Origin: Bin87 sp965220095
Lineage (GTDB): Bacteria; Chloroflexota; Dehalococcoidia; Lucifugimonadales; UBA3495
DNA length: 64,000 nucleotides
Assembly: GCA_965220095.1 (NCBI GenBank)
Contig: OZ244805.1
Span: 310,001 to 374,000 of the forward strand
Reading direction: 5' to 3'
The notes beneath the pieces were generated by a model. It did no database searches. It was not told the origin of the DNA and was given only the letters and a program-made list of their open reading frames with translations. Shown here piece after piece: positions 18,561 to 27,956 of the stretch. A program made the translations under genes and the position numbers. Numbering within the stretch: the first letter of the stretch is position 1; every line of letters begins with the position of its first letter.

Positions 18561-19707
18561 GGTAACGTATCCTCGGGTCGAGGTACACGTACAGGATGTC
18601 CACTATCATGTGGGCCAGCAGAGAGAACAGCCCGATGAAGACCAGTGCGCCCATGACCAGTGGCAGGTCTTCGGACCGCACGGCTTGTAGCAATGTCATG
18701 CCGGTGCCGGGCCATGAGAACACGCCTTCGATGATCACGCTGCCGTCGATCGCGAAGATCAGGCTGTAAACCAGGCTGGTAATCACCGGGAGCAGGGCAT
18801 TGCGGGCAGCATGTTGATCCCGAACCACCTTTTCAGGCAATCCCTTGGCCCGGGCCGCCATCACGTAGTCCTCGCGCATCGTCTCCAGCATACTGTTTCG
18901 CGTCAGCAGCATGGTGCCGGCGAAAGATATGAGGGTGAGCGTAGCGATGGGCAGGATCATGTGCCTGAGGATATCCAGCGCCAGATGGCCAAAGCCCGAC
19001 CAAGCCCAAGAGATGAGGACAGCCAGCACACCGGCTGCGATGATAAAAGTCGACGTCCGCGCTGGCCCAACGCGACCGAGCTTCCGGGCGGCCAACAGAG
19101 TCAACAACGCGAAGGCGATGAAGGCGCCGGCCGTGGCGAGCATGTAACTGAAAACGTAGTTGGCGCTGACCTCAGCCTCGCGCCAGATCAAAGGGTCCAG
19201 GAACTTGCCAACGGGTAGCCATCCCAGCTTGAATGCGAAGATCCAGATCATCATCAGGGCGAAAGCCGGGGTGAACGCGGTGAAGAGTGTTGCGCCCGAG
19301 ATGGTGGCAGCATACTCCAGCACGCCGCCCCGACGCCAGGCGATGGCTTTGCCCAGGAGGAACCCGATGTAGAAGGACGTTGCCGTTGCGGTGAGAAACA
19401 GGACTACGGTGCGGGGAAGGCGCTCTGCCAGCACGTCGATGACCGGTCGGGGGAAATAACCGAAGGATACGCCGAAATTCCCGGTAAAGGTGTTCTTCAT
19501 GTGGATGAGGTACTGTTGCCACAATGGTTTGTCCAAACCGAACGACTCCTTGATCCGCGCTCGAACATCGGCGGGCAGGTCGGGGTTCAGGGCGTAGAAT
19601 GAGGCGTAGTCGCCAGGCTGGGCCTGCACCAGGAAGAAGGCCAGCGTCACGATCAGAAAGAGCGTCAAGGCCATTTGGCCGGCGCGTCGGACCAGGTATC
19701 CTGTCAT
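18556..19707 (-). CDS. dppB: dipeptide ABC transporter permease (DppB/OppB type)
   Basis: 383 residues from ATG at 19707. First membrane span MTGYLVRRAGQMALTLFL leads to the conserved N-terminal domain, then a typical MREDYVMAARAKGLPEKVV coupling loop and the C-terminal YVYLDPRIRYQ. Longer than the usual 310-330 residues because of an extra hydrophobic stretch near 210-260. Lies 176 bp after the binding-protein gene. Confidence 0.93.
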   Translation of the reverse strand: MTGYLVRRAGQMALTLFLIVTLAFFLVQAQPGDYASFYALNPDLPADVRARIKESFGLDKPLWQQYLIHMKNTFTGNFGVSFGYFPRPVIDVLAERLPRTVVLFLTATATSFYIGFLLGKAIAWRRGGVLEYAATISGATLFTAFTPAFALMMIWIFAFKLGWLPVGKFLDPLIWREAEVSANYVFSYMLATAGAFIAFALLTLLAARKLGRVGPARTSTFIIAAGVLAVLISWAWSGFGHLALDILRHMILPIATLTLISFAGTMLLTRNSMLETMREDYVMAARAKGLPEKVVRDQHAARNALLPVITSLVYSLIFAIDGSVIIEGVFSWPGTGMTLLQAVRSEDLPLVMGALVFIGLFSLLAHMIVDILYVYLDPRIRYQ

Positions 19708-19883
19708 CAAGACTAATCCCTCATTTTGACGCCTTACCCTGCTGTGCCCCAACCTTTGGGCAGTCGGTCTGGCGCCCGGCCGGAGGATACGCCCGCAGAT
19801 CCGAACCATCTCCCAATGCGACCGCCAAGTTGCGGTGTGTCCGTGAGATTATGGTGGGAGACAGCAGGCGCTTCCCCAGGCAG

Positions 19884-21854
19884 CTACTTGAACCGGACCA
19901 AGGTTGTCAAACCCGCGGCGTTCTGAAGTCCGCCGAGGGATTCGGTGTAGGGGAATTCAACGCGGTCGCTCCGATAAGCCTCCACCAGCGGGGTGTCGAA
20001 CAACACGACGTAGGGCAGGTCATCAGCCAGGAACGCCTGCATCTCAAAGACCTGCCGGCGCGCCGTCTCCAGGTCCGTTTCCGCCAACAGCTGATCGGCG
20101 AGGCGGTCGAATTCAGGGTTGTCGTAGCCGCCGGCGTTGTGTCCTTCCAGTCCGGAATGGCGGCTGTGAAAGAATGATTCCAGGTAGTCGGGATAGAGGC
20201 TCAGGCCCCAGCCGAGAATCCACATATCGAAATCCTGCCGGTCAAACACCTTCTCCACGATCAGGTTGAACCCGGTCAGGTTAGCCCGCAGCGGGATGCC
20301 GACTTCGTTCAGCCATCTTTCGATCCAGATGGCGAATGTGGAGCGCAGGGGGTCGTAGCCGGGGCTCGGAGCCAGCAAAGTCATGGCTGGCATCGGCTCG
20401 CCGTTGGGCATCTTCAGTCCTTCTCCCGGCTGCTCGATGAACTTTCCGTCTTCGCTCACCCGCGGCTCGGTTTCCCAGGCGAACCCGGCTCCCTTGAGCA
20501 ACTCCACCGCCCGAGCTATCCGTTCTCCCCGGCTCAGGCCCTTGCCGATCAACGGCACGTCCGGGTTGTACCAGGCTTTGTTGCCCTCGGGCACCATGGT
20601 GTACACCGGAATGGCTACGCCTTGCAGAACGGTTTCCGTCAGGAATTCCTTATCTATCAGGGTTGCCACGGCCTGGCGGAATGCTTTGTTGTCCTGGGGC
20701 GCCTTTCGGACATTGAACCCCAGGTACCGGACGCCGTCGGACGGGTTTTCAATGACGGATAACCCGTCCTCACCCTGCAATTGTTCCTGCAGACCCCTGG
20801 ACAGACCCAGAGGGTTGAGCATGAAATCGATATCGCCTTTTTTGAGGGCCAATACGGCGCCGTCCTGGCTACCGTAAATCGAGTAGATTGTGCTGTCGGC
20901 GTAAGGCCCGACGGTGTATTCAAGCGATTTGTCGCCGCCCGTTTCACCGTAAGCAGCGAACTCGTAGACGCCCGACTTGGCCTCGGCGTAGGAGCCGTTG
21001 GCAAATTGGGTGATCACACTGTCGCGGAAGAAATAATCGGGGTTCCTGGCCTTTTCGGCGAAAGCGCCGCGCTCCCATTTGCCGAAGCTGAAACCTCCGG
21101 CGGTGGGCTCGTTCTGCGGGACATGGGCGTACAGCGCTTTTTGCTGTTCAACGAGTTCACCCGCTCGCCTGGCATCAGCCACCACCGGCTCCCAATAAGC
21201 CTTGGAGAGGATGGGCATGAAAGCCAAGCCGAACTGCCAGCGGGCCAGGCCGGGTTTTTGCTTGAAGAATATCTTCAACTGGTAAGGGTCCAAGGCTTCC
21301 GCGTGGTCGAAGAACTCAGGGTCCACGATAGACGGCCAATTGCCGGCGAGTTGCAGCTCGGCGGCAGTATGGGCGGTGAACACAAAGTCTGCTGCCGTTA
21401 CTCCGTTCCCATCGCTCCATTGGACGCCGCGCTTCAAGGTAACCTCGGTGGTCCAAAAAGTTTGACCGTCTATCGTTTCCTCCCGCAGGGGCGAAGGGAA
21501 ATCGGCGGCTAGGGAGGGTACCCAGTCGAACCGTTGCGCCGAATAGACAAACAGCGCGGGATTGGTACCGCCCAGGACATAGAGGTTCCAGATTGTTCCG
21601 TCTGGCCCCAGGTACGCCCAAAAATTGGTCGTAGTAAGGTCTGCCGAAATGCCGACTTGGTAAATATTTTCACTCTCGTCTGGCCCTGGCGCGTCCGTCG
21701 GCAGAGCGAGAATGGTAGCCGTCGGCACGGGAGACTCGGGTCCCGGGGTGGCCGTAACCACCACCTCCTTCACCACTTCCCTGGTGCATCCCAAGAGTGC
21801 AAACAAGGCCAATATCAGGCCGCAAACTATTAATATTCCCATCACACGAATCAT
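19884..21854 (-). CDS. extracellular solute-binding lipoprotein, family 5 (peptide binding)
   Basis: 656 residues from ATG at 21854. The signal peptide ends in a lipobox (LFALLGC), followed by a Val/Thr linker EVVKEVVVTATPGP that is common in Chloroflexota lipoproteins. SBP_bac_5 features are clear: WSDGNGVTAADFVFT, VRYLGFNVRKAP, FRQAVATLIDKEFL. It is the first gene of the transporter operon and delivers peptides to it. The ligand cannot be told. Confidence 0.93.
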   Translation of the reverse strand: MIRVMGILIVCGLILALFALLGCTREVVKEVVVTATPGPESPVPTATILALPTDAPGPDESENIYQVGISADLTTTNFWAYLGPDGTIWNLYVLGGTNPALFVYSAQRFDWVPSLAADFPSPLREETIDGQTFWTTEVTLKRGVQWSDGNGVTAADFVFTAHTAAELQLAGNWPSIVDPEFFDHAEALDPYQLKIFFKQKPGLARWQFGLAFMPILSKAYWEPVVADARRAGELVEQQKALYAHVPQNEPTAGGFSFGKWERGAFAEKARNPDYFFRDSVITQFANGSYAEAKSGVYEFAAYGETGGDKSLEYTVGPYADSTIYSIYGSQDGAVLALKKGDIDFMLNPLGLSRGLQEQLQGEDGLSVIENPSDGVRYLGFNVRKAPQDNKAFRQAVATLIDKEFLTETVLQGVAIPVYTMVPEGNKAWYNPDVPLIGKGLSRGERIARAVELLKGAGFAWETEPRVSEDGKFIEQPGEGLKMPNGEPMPAMTLLAPSPGYDPLRSTFAIWIERWLNEVGIPLRANLTGFNLIVEKVFDRQDFDMWILGWGLSLYPDYLESFFHSRHSGLEGHNAGGYDNPEFDRLADQLLAETDLETARRQVFEMQAFLADDLPYVVLFDTPLVEAYRSDRVEFPYTESLGGLQNAAGLTTLVRFK

Positions 21855-21925
21855 TTGTTGCAACTCTTGAAATGAGCTGAAATCTAGCACGTCAGCCAAA
21901 CGAGGGCAAGAAAGCGAGACAGCAC

Positions 21926-22087
21926 GTAACTGTTCGGCCTCGGTGAGTTGAAATGGCTGAAGGGGGGGTTGGGGGAACGCTGGCGCTGGTGGAGGCGGTT
22001 ATGTCATATATCTGAGATGGATAGAGAAATCGACCTCACCAGTGCCGGCCGGGATATGCTGATTGCCATCATCGTACACCAACAGGG
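21926..22087 (+). mobile_element. IS66 left-end remnant
   Basis: GTAACTGTTCGGCCTCGGTGA matches the ends of the IS66 copies at 29.27 and 34.97 kb, followed by the same leader (GGTTATGTCATAT) and the first 23 transposase codons (MDREIDLTSAGRDMLIAIIV). It ends abruptly in glycosylase sequence at about 22088; the rest of the element is absent. Confidence 0.85.
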
Positions 22088-22877
22088 GGGCCGCTTGGGC
22101 GACGGCTGGTACTCAGGCGTGCTGAAGCAGCACCTAATGCATCTGCGGCAAACGCCGGATGGCATTGAGTACCGGGCGGGCGGTCCGGACGGGGAGATCG
22201 CCGACGTAGACCTGGATGATCAGTTGCGCCGTTATTTCCGGCTGGACACCGATGACATCGAGAGCATCTATGTCGATCTGGCCGGGCGCGACAGCCAAAT
22301 CGGCCCGCTGTTGGAACGTTACCGTGGCGTGCGCCTCCTGCGGCAGGAGCCGTGGGAATGCCTGGCATCGTACATCTGCTCGGCGCGGGCCAGTGTTGCG
22401 AGCATCACCAAAAACGCGGAGGCGCTGGCGGAGGAATACGGCAACCCGGTGGCGGTCGCTGGCGAAACTCGTCGTACCTTTCCGGCGCCAGAGGTGCTGG
22501 TCCAGGCCAATGAGAGTCGGCTAGAGGAATTGGGGCTGGGATTTAAAGGGCCACGCGTCATCGCTGCGGCCCGTCAGGTTACCGACAACCTCGGAGAGCT
22601 GGAGAGGTTGAAGGAGATGCCCTATCCCGACGCGAAGCGGAGACTGATGGAGTATGACGGCATCGGCCCCAAGATCGCTGACTGCATTTGCCTGATGGCG
22701 TTGGACAAGGTGGAGGCGTTTCCGGTGGACCGCCACATTAGACGCGCGGTGGAGGACTACGTCTCGTCGGAGCCGAAGGCAACGGACGCGGTGATGGTGC
22801 GATGGGCGCAGGACCACTTCGGATCCTGCGCCGGCTATGCGGGGCAGTACTTCTTTCTCGACCAGCGACAGAGCTGA
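22018..22877 (+). CDS. OGG-type 8-oxoguanine DNA glycosylase with IS66-derived N-terminus
   Basis: The open frame starts in an IS66 transposase remnant and from about residue 24 (GGRLGDGWYSGVLKQHLMHL) becomes an OGG1-like DNA glycosylase. The helix-hairpin-helix GIGPKIADCICLM carries the catalytic Lys and the following FPVDRH the catalytic Asp, so active-site residues are intact. The extreme N-terminus of the glycosylase (about 25 residues with the GQ.FRW motif) is replaced by IS sequence. The fusion is in frame and keeps a start codon, so expression of a chimeric repair enzyme is possible; loss of the first strand may impair folding. It is divergent from the transporter operon. Confidence 0.8.
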
Positions 22878-23127
22878 CCGGCACAGTTCCATCTCACGTC
22901 ATCGTGTTTGGTCAGGTTGTCATGCCAGTCAGCGCTCCCCTTCGGGCGCTGATGCGACGGCGAAGTTGCAGGTGTTCATCAAACCCTTGATGTAGTTGTT
23001 GGACGCCAGTTGTTGTTGAGCGGGGTTGTTGAACACCGTTCCCTGCTTGGCGAGCGGGCTCTCTGCCCAGGTGTTCAGGTGACGCGACGCAATCCGCCAT
23101 CGGGCGGCGGGCGAAATTCTGCCACCG

Positions 23128-23331
23128 GTCGTTTACGTAACGGCTATTGGGCGAACCACACTGGGTATCAATAAGACGGAGGACCAGTATGTCGAACGCC
23201 CGAAACAGGTTCGCCGATGCCTTGCAGCGAGTCTTCCCAACGGCGGTGACCGGGGTATCTCGAATGTCGTGGCTGGATTCACCAGGAGACCCGGTGCAAC
23301 CGAATGTCGGTAACGATTGATTTGAGTCAAC
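23128..23331. repeat. MITE-like repeat, copy 2
   Basis: Second copy of the 14.87-15.11 kb repeat. Its left part ACGTAACGGCTATTG also occurs alone at 14307-14321. The 22878-23127 stretch on its left shows no gene I recognise. Confidence 0.6.
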
Positions 23332-23393
23332 CACTTGCGTTGGGTAACGGTTTTATTGGGGGAATGCGCCCCGGCCGAACGGTGCGGCGGCGT

Positions 23394-23933
23394 CTAGCGG
23401 TCTGGCTCAGCGATGCAGGTCAATTGAGCAAAGGGGCGGGCCAGGTAGACTTGGGCATCGCCTTTGAACAGATGGAGTTGTATGAACTCCTGCATGGCCT
23501 CGATTCTGACGCCGACGTCCCGGTCTTTCCGACGTTCGGCCGCGGCGCGGGCCGGCGCGACGATCAGAGTGGCGAACGCGGCAGCCATCTGATGGCGGGT
23601 ACCGGCCGGGGCGTCGCCCATGACCTGCTGGGCGGCGATGGCGAATTCGCGGCTGCTGCTGTGGCCGTCACTGCGATTGGCGCCGGTTCCCGGCGTGTGT
23701 TGTTCAGAATCGACGTTGGCCATGAGCTCGGCGGTCAGCGTCTGAATCTCAGCTTCGTTTTTGGGGTGTGGTCGGGATAGCGACGCGGTGAGGCGCCGGT
23801 GGTTGTCGCGGTGGTTGTCTCGGTTGGTCTGGATTGTATCCAGCAGGTCCTGAGCCCAGGTCTGTTGCTGCGATTTGCTGGCCGGCTTAGGCAGCTGGTC
23901 CAATGCTGGAGTGTGTTCGTCCGAAGTCGTCAT
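23394..23933 (-). CDS. hypothetical protein, orphan
   Basis: 179 residues from an ATG preceded by GGAGAC. Sequence is polar and helical (QQQTWAQDLLDTIQTNRDNH; AAERRKDRDVGVRIEAMQEF) with a Ser/Thr/His-rich middle; no domain recognised. It follows the 68-residue gene at 24045-24251 on the same strand after about 110 bp, so the two may form a unit. Composition and isolation between repeats suggest accessory (mobile-element cargo) origin. Function unknown. Confidence 0.5.
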   Translation of the reverse strand: MTTSDEHTPALDQLPKPASKSQQQTWAQDLLDTIQTNRDNHRDNHRRLTASLSRPHPKNEAEIQTLTAELMANVDSEQHTPGTGANRSDGHSSSREFAIAAQQVMGDAPAGTRHQMAAAFATLIVAPARAAAERRKDRDVGVRIEAMQEFIQLHLFKGDAQVYLARPFAQLTCIAEPDR

Positions 23934-24044
23934 TGTTGTCTCCATTGATCCGATCAGTGCCGGTTGGTCCGTGGTCAGTCAAGGTCCCGGGCTTGTGGTA
24001 GCGCGCGGCGGCGCAGACGACAATCACGGTGACCGGCGCTCATT

Positions 24045-24251
24045 TCATGAAACCCACACTGGCTGATTGTGGCGCACGATGGCCTTCCTGATGTCCAGTT
24101 GGGTTCCCACCAGGCTCAGAGCGTGGTGGTCGTAGGTCCAGGTCGTCCCCTGGCAGAATTGGATGGCCCCGGCGGGCCGGTCGTTGATGAAAACGTCGGC
24201 CTGCCGGCCGTCGGTCACTCCGAATCGGATGATTGGGATGTCCCTGAACAT
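24045..24251 (-). CDS. small hypothetical protein (68 residues)
   Basis: ATG preceded by AGGAGG at ideal spacing (CCAGGAGGAAACCCATG), a strong indication of a real gene. The protein MFRDIPIIRFGVTDGRQADV...NQPVWVS is beta-rich with aromatic residues and no membrane span. No family recognised. Upstream, 24252-24564 holds nothing I can identify. Confidence 0.6.
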   Translation of the reverse strand: MFRDIPIIRFGVTDGRQADVFINDRPAGAIQFCQGTTWTYDHHALSLVGTQLDIRKAIVRHNQPVWVS

Positions 24252-24564
24252 GGGTTTCCTCCTGGTTCGATTGGTCCTGATCGTGGTAGGTGCGGACAAC
24301 TGTCAGCTGTCCCGACAACCGGGACTCATCCCGGTTCCTGCCGGGCCCTGCAGAGCGCAGACCAGTGGCAAGGTGGTAAGCGGCGTCAAGTACCAACGGC
24401 GCCGTGCAACTCAACTGTAAGACTTGGTGAGCTGAACTTGACGAGAGCCCTCGGATAAACGCTACCCGGAGTGACGGCAGCGCCGGTTCAATAGCTCTGC
24501 CCGTGCCTTCAATACCCGGTTCCCCTCAAACCTGAAGTGTTGCGGACACGGTTGGCGACCAGGG

Positions 24565-24599
24565 CTAAAACCGCCGGGGCAGTCGCCTTGACCGCCCCG
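24565..24599 (-). terminator. rho-independent-like terminator of groEL
   Basis: On the minus strand, CGGGGCGGTC / GACTGCCCCG forms a 10-bp stem (one G-T pair) with loop AAGGC, followed by GCGGTTTTAG, 29 bp after the groEL stop. Confidence 0.65.
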
Positions 24600-24627
24600 A
24601 CTGTAATTCCCGCTGGATTCAGTGGGA

Positions 24628-26247
24628 CTAGAAATCCATCTGGGGGGCGGCCATCATGCCCGAAGCCGGCTCGGGGATTTCGGTAATCATGGACTCGGTG
24701 GTGAGCACCATGGCGGCCACGGACGCGGCATTCTGCAACGCGGAGCGCGTGACCTTTACCGGGTCGATGATGCCGCGCTCGAGCATGGGGCCGAATTCGC
24801 CCAGCTCGGCGTCGTAGCCGTAGTCATCGGACTGATGCTTCACCTGGTTGAGCACCACGGCTCCCTCGGAACCGGCATTCTCCACGATCAGCTTCAACGG
24901 CTGTTCGAGCGCGCGGCGGACGACGTTGACGCCGACCAACTCGTCAACGGTCAACCCTTCGACGGTGTCCAGGGCCCGTTGAGCGCGCACCAGAGCGATG
25001 CCGCCGCCAGGGACAATCCCTTCTTCCACCGCGGCACGGGTGGCCGACAGGGCATCTTCCACCCGGGCCTTGCGCTCTTTCAGCTCGATCTCGGTGGCGG
25101 CGCCAACCTTGATGACGGCCACGCCGCCGGACAGCTTGGCCATCCGCTCCTGCAGCTTCTCGCGGTCGTACTCGGAGGTGGTGTCTTCGATCTGGGCCTT
25201 GAGCTGGTTGATGCGGGCCTGGATCGCTGCTTCAGAACCGTGGCCTTCCACGATCGTGGTGTCGTCCTTGGTGGAAGACACGCGACGGGCGCGGCCAAAG
25301 TCCTCGATGGTCGCCGAGTCCATTCGACGGCCGGTCTCCTCGCTGATGACGGTGCCGCCGGTCAGGATGGCAATGTCTTCCAGCATGGCCTTGCGGCGGT
25401 CGCCGAAGCCGGGAGCCTTGACCGTCAGCACGTTCATGATGCCGCGCAGCTTGTTGACCACCAGAGTGGCCAGCGCTTCGCCGTCGATGTCCTCAGCGAC
25501 GATGACCACGTCCTTCTGGCCGGCTTGCAGCAGCTTTTCCAGGGCCGGCACCAGGTCGGCGACGGCGGAAACCTTCTTGTCAGTGATGATGAGGTAGGCA
25601 TCTTCGATGACGGCTTCCATCCGCTCGGTGTTGGTGATGAAGTAAGGAGAGGTGTAGCCGCGGTCGACCTGCATGCCCTCGACGTACTCAATCTCATCGG
25701 TCAGTCCGCGGGATTCTTCCACGGTGATGACGCCGTCCTTGCCCACCTTCTCCATGGCCTCGGCGATGGTCTCGCCGATGGCGTCTTCATGGGCGGAGAG
25801 GGAGGCTACCTGTCCGATGCGCTCGCGGGTCTCCACCGCCTGGGACATGCCCTGCAGTTCGGTGACGATGCGAGCCACCGCGTGGTCGATGCCACGCTTG
25901 ATGGCCATGGGGTTGGCGCCGGCGGTAACGTTCTTGAAGCCTTCGTGGATGATGGCCTGGGACAGCACGATGCTGGTGGTGGTGCCGTCGCCGGCGGCGT
26001 CGTTGGTCTTGGTGGCGGCTTCTTTCAGCAGCTGCGCGCCCATGTTCTCGAAAGCGTCGGGCAGCTCGATCTCTTTGGCGATGGTCACGCCGTCGGAGCA
26101 GATCTGCGGGGGACCAAACTTCTTGTCCAGCACGACGTTGCGGCCACGGGGACCCAGGGTAATCTTGACCGCGTCGGCCAGTATGTCGATGCCGGTGCGC
26201 AGCGACTTGCGGGCGTCTTCAGCGTATACCAACTTCTTTGCGGGCAT
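24628..26247 (-). CDS. groEL: chaperonin GroEL (60 kDa)
   Basis: 539 residues, full length. Typical blocks are KITLGPRGRNVVLDKKFGPP, the ATP-binding DGVTIAKEIEL and GDGTTTSIVLSQAI, and VEEGIVPGGGIALVRA. The C-terminus is ASGMMAAPQMDF and lacks the GGM repeat tail of many GroELs. Ribosome site GAGGAGAA before ATG. Downstream partner of groES, 83 bp away, same strand. Folds non-native proteins in the double-ring chamber. Confidence 0.98.
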   Translation of the reverse strand: MPAKKLVYAEDARKSLRTGIDILADAVKITLGPRGRNVVLDKKFGPPQICSDGVTIAKEIELPDAFENMGAQLLKEAATKTNDAAGDGTTTSIVLSQAIIHEGFKNVTAGANPMAIKRGIDHAVARIVTELQGMSQAVETRERIGQVASLSAHEDAIGETIAEAMEKVGKDGVITVEESRGLTDEIEYVEGMQVDRGYTSPYFITNTERMEAVIEDAYLIITDKKVSAVADLVPALEKLLQAGQKDVVIVAEDIDGEALATLVVNKLRGIMNVLTVKAPGFGDRRKAMLEDIAILTGGTVISEETGRRMDSATIEDFGRARRVSSTKDDTTIVEGHGSEAAIQARINQLKAQIEDTTSEYDREKLQERMAKLSGGVAVIKVGAATEIELKERKARVEDALSATRAAVEEGIVPGGGIALVRAQRALDTVEGLTVDELVGVNVVRRALEQPLKLIVENAGSEGAVVLNQVKHQSDDYGYDAELGEFGPMLERGIIDPVKVTRSALQNAASVAAMVLTTESMITEIPEPASGMMAAPQMDF

Positions 26248-26330
26248 TGGGGGGTTCTCCTCGTTGGAGTGTGCGCTATCAGGGGTGGATTTGGTGTGCG
26301 TACGAGAGTTCAGGAGTTGGAACGCAACTG

Positions 26331-26621
26331 CTAGCCCAGTTTGGCCAGGACGTCGGATTCGCGCATGATCAGGTACTCTTCATCGTCGTCGTCATATTCG
26401 GTGCCGGCGTATTTGGAGTAGATGACCTTGTCGCCCACGGCAAGTTCCATGGCAATGCGGGAGCCGTCGTCAGCGACGCGGCCCGAGCCAACGGCGATGA
26501 CCTCGCCCTCCTGGGGCTTTTCCTTGGCGGTGTCGGGGAGCAGGATGCCGCCCCGGGTCTGGGTTTCCTGTTCCATCGGCTTGATGACGATTCGCTCGCC
26601 TAGCGGTGTAAAACTGGCCAC
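26331..26621 (-). CDS. groES: co-chaperonin GroES
   Basis: 96 residues beginning MASFTPLGERIVIKPMEQET, with the mobile loop QTRGGILLPDTAKEKP that contacts GroEL and the EYLIMRESDVLAKL tail. First gene of the chaperonin operon. I looked for the CIRCE operator (TTAGCACTC-N9-GAGTGCTAA) in the 370 bp upstream and did not find it, so HrcA control is not supported here. Confidence 0.97.
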   Translation of the reverse strand: MASFTPLGERIVIKPMEQETQTRGGILLPDTAKEKPQEGEVIAVGSGRVADDGSRIAMELAVGDKVIYSKYAGTEYDDDDEEYLIMRESDVLAKLG

Positions 26622-27129
26622 TGATTGCCTCCCTGGGTTGGAATGTTGTGGGTTGTGGGTGATAGGTTTGGTCGGGTAGTGGACGATCTGGCCATCCTGT
26701 GCCGACGGGGTTACTGCTTACGGGCATAGCCGGTGGTGCAGAAACCAAAGTCTTTCGCGGAACCCTGCCCAGAGCCTTTGTGGACAATGGGCGCCAGGCG
26801 ACCTCCCGCGGGATATGCCGGAGGACTCGGGGGAATTCAGATACGGGGAGCGCTTCGAGACTGGGCCGCCGATCATGCTCATGGCCCCATGAAGCGTGCT
26901 GGTAGGCATACCGGGGAGTCGCTGCATCCCTTCATCAAACACCCTGACGCCCGCCCGCTGCCGTTGTATATCCATTGTTACTGACCCACGACGCTATTCC
27001 AATGGGCCCAATGTTGTATTTGCGTAGGAAATAGTCGCGCGGTAGCGTTCGGCGGATGGTCTGAGAGTGCGTCATCTCCTGTGATGATCCGGCAACCAGA
27101 CCTTGAGGCCAATGTTCAGGAGGTCGAAG
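26622..27129. other. groES upstream region and target site of element A copy 2
   Basis: No convincing gene. A minus-strand open frame ending near 26935 (...RRTLPRDYFLRKYNIGPIGI) is in phase with an open frame right of the IS (VDSTRTAIGRLQMGSRCNGH, 28615-28735) once the element and one CTTCG duplicate are removed. A disrupted gene is therefore possible, but I recognise no family. Confidence 0.35.
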
Positions 27130-27145
27130 CTGGACTTTCCGCATT

Positions 27146-27913
27146 TCAAGCGGCGTAAGCCAGGGAATCGACAAGTCGGTGGTACAGGGCGACTGGGAGT
27201 TCCTGCGTATCGGGGTCGACGGCCGACGTTGAAAAACCCTCCGAGGCCAGCCACAGGTGGCGTCGCACCAGGGCAATGGCGTCCACGAAGGTCGGCAACG
27301 GCTTGTCGTACCAGGCCGCTCGGCGCTGGGTCATGGGGCGCTGTTTTTGCAACCCGTGAGCGGCCAGGGTGGTCCAGGAGAAGATTCCCAGCAGGACGGG
27401 CGTGGTGCGGGCGATGGCCAGGTCGGACCACTGGCGTTGGGTTTCCACGCCCAGGTGGGTCCGCACCTCCCGGAAAGTAACTTCCAGTTGCCAGCGCAGG
27501 ACAAACCATTCCAGGATCTGGGTCGGGTCCGCCGCGGGGTCGGTGCACAGCAAGGCCTGGGTGGCGAAGGAGCCCCGGGGATCTCGGATCAGCACCCAGC
27601 GGATGCGGACTGGAGACTTGCCGGAGCGGTACCAGACCGCCGTTTGCGACGTGAGTTCCACCGTGCGGGTGGCGCCGTCATACCAGGCCACGGCCACGCT
27701 GGCCCAAGTTGCCTGGGGCTGGTCGAGGATCGTTTTCAGCGCGGGTCGCCGCGGGCCTTTCAGCGGCGGGCGGCCCTGCTGACCCGGCTGACGGGCTGGC
27801 GCGGGCGCATAGAGAGCGGCGTCCAGCCGTAGTCTGGCAATGAGGGTAACGGGTTCACGGAGGGATTGGCAGCAGTGGAGCAGATCCAGCACGGCGTAGC
27901 TGTTGTCGCCCAC
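27146..27913 (-). CDS. element A transposase, C-terminal frame (copy 2)
   Basis: Contains VGDNSYAV and the Glu helix WQLEVTFREVRTHLG. Differs from copy 1 by a few substitutions (for example HGLQKQ for HTLQKQ). Same split at 27944-27965. Confidence 0.8.
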   Translation of the reverse strand: MGDNSYAVLDLLHCCQSLREPVTLIARLRLDAALYAPAPARQPGQQGRPPLKGPRRPALKTILDQPQATWASVAVAWYDGATRTVELTSQTAVWYRSGKSPVRIRWVLIRDPRGSFATQALLCTDPAADPTQILEWFVLRWQLEVTFREVRTHLGVETQRQWSDLAIARTTPVLLGIFSWTTLAAHGLQKQRPMTQRRAAWYDKPLPTFVDAIALVRRHLWLASEGFSTSAVDPDTQELPVALYHRLVDSLAYAA

Positions 27914-27956
27914 CAGCGCCAGTGGACGTTGGGGCAGCCAGCGTGGTTCGGCAGGC

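Noticed and set aside
24622..26334. A 570-codon open frame on the plus strand opposite groEL
   Set aside because: It is antisense to an unambiguous groEL, composed of Gly/His/Val-rich low-complexity sequence as expected from the codon bias of the real gene.
26718..26975. Minus-strand frame upstream of groES
   Set aside because: No start context and no family; likely chance in GC-rich DNA.
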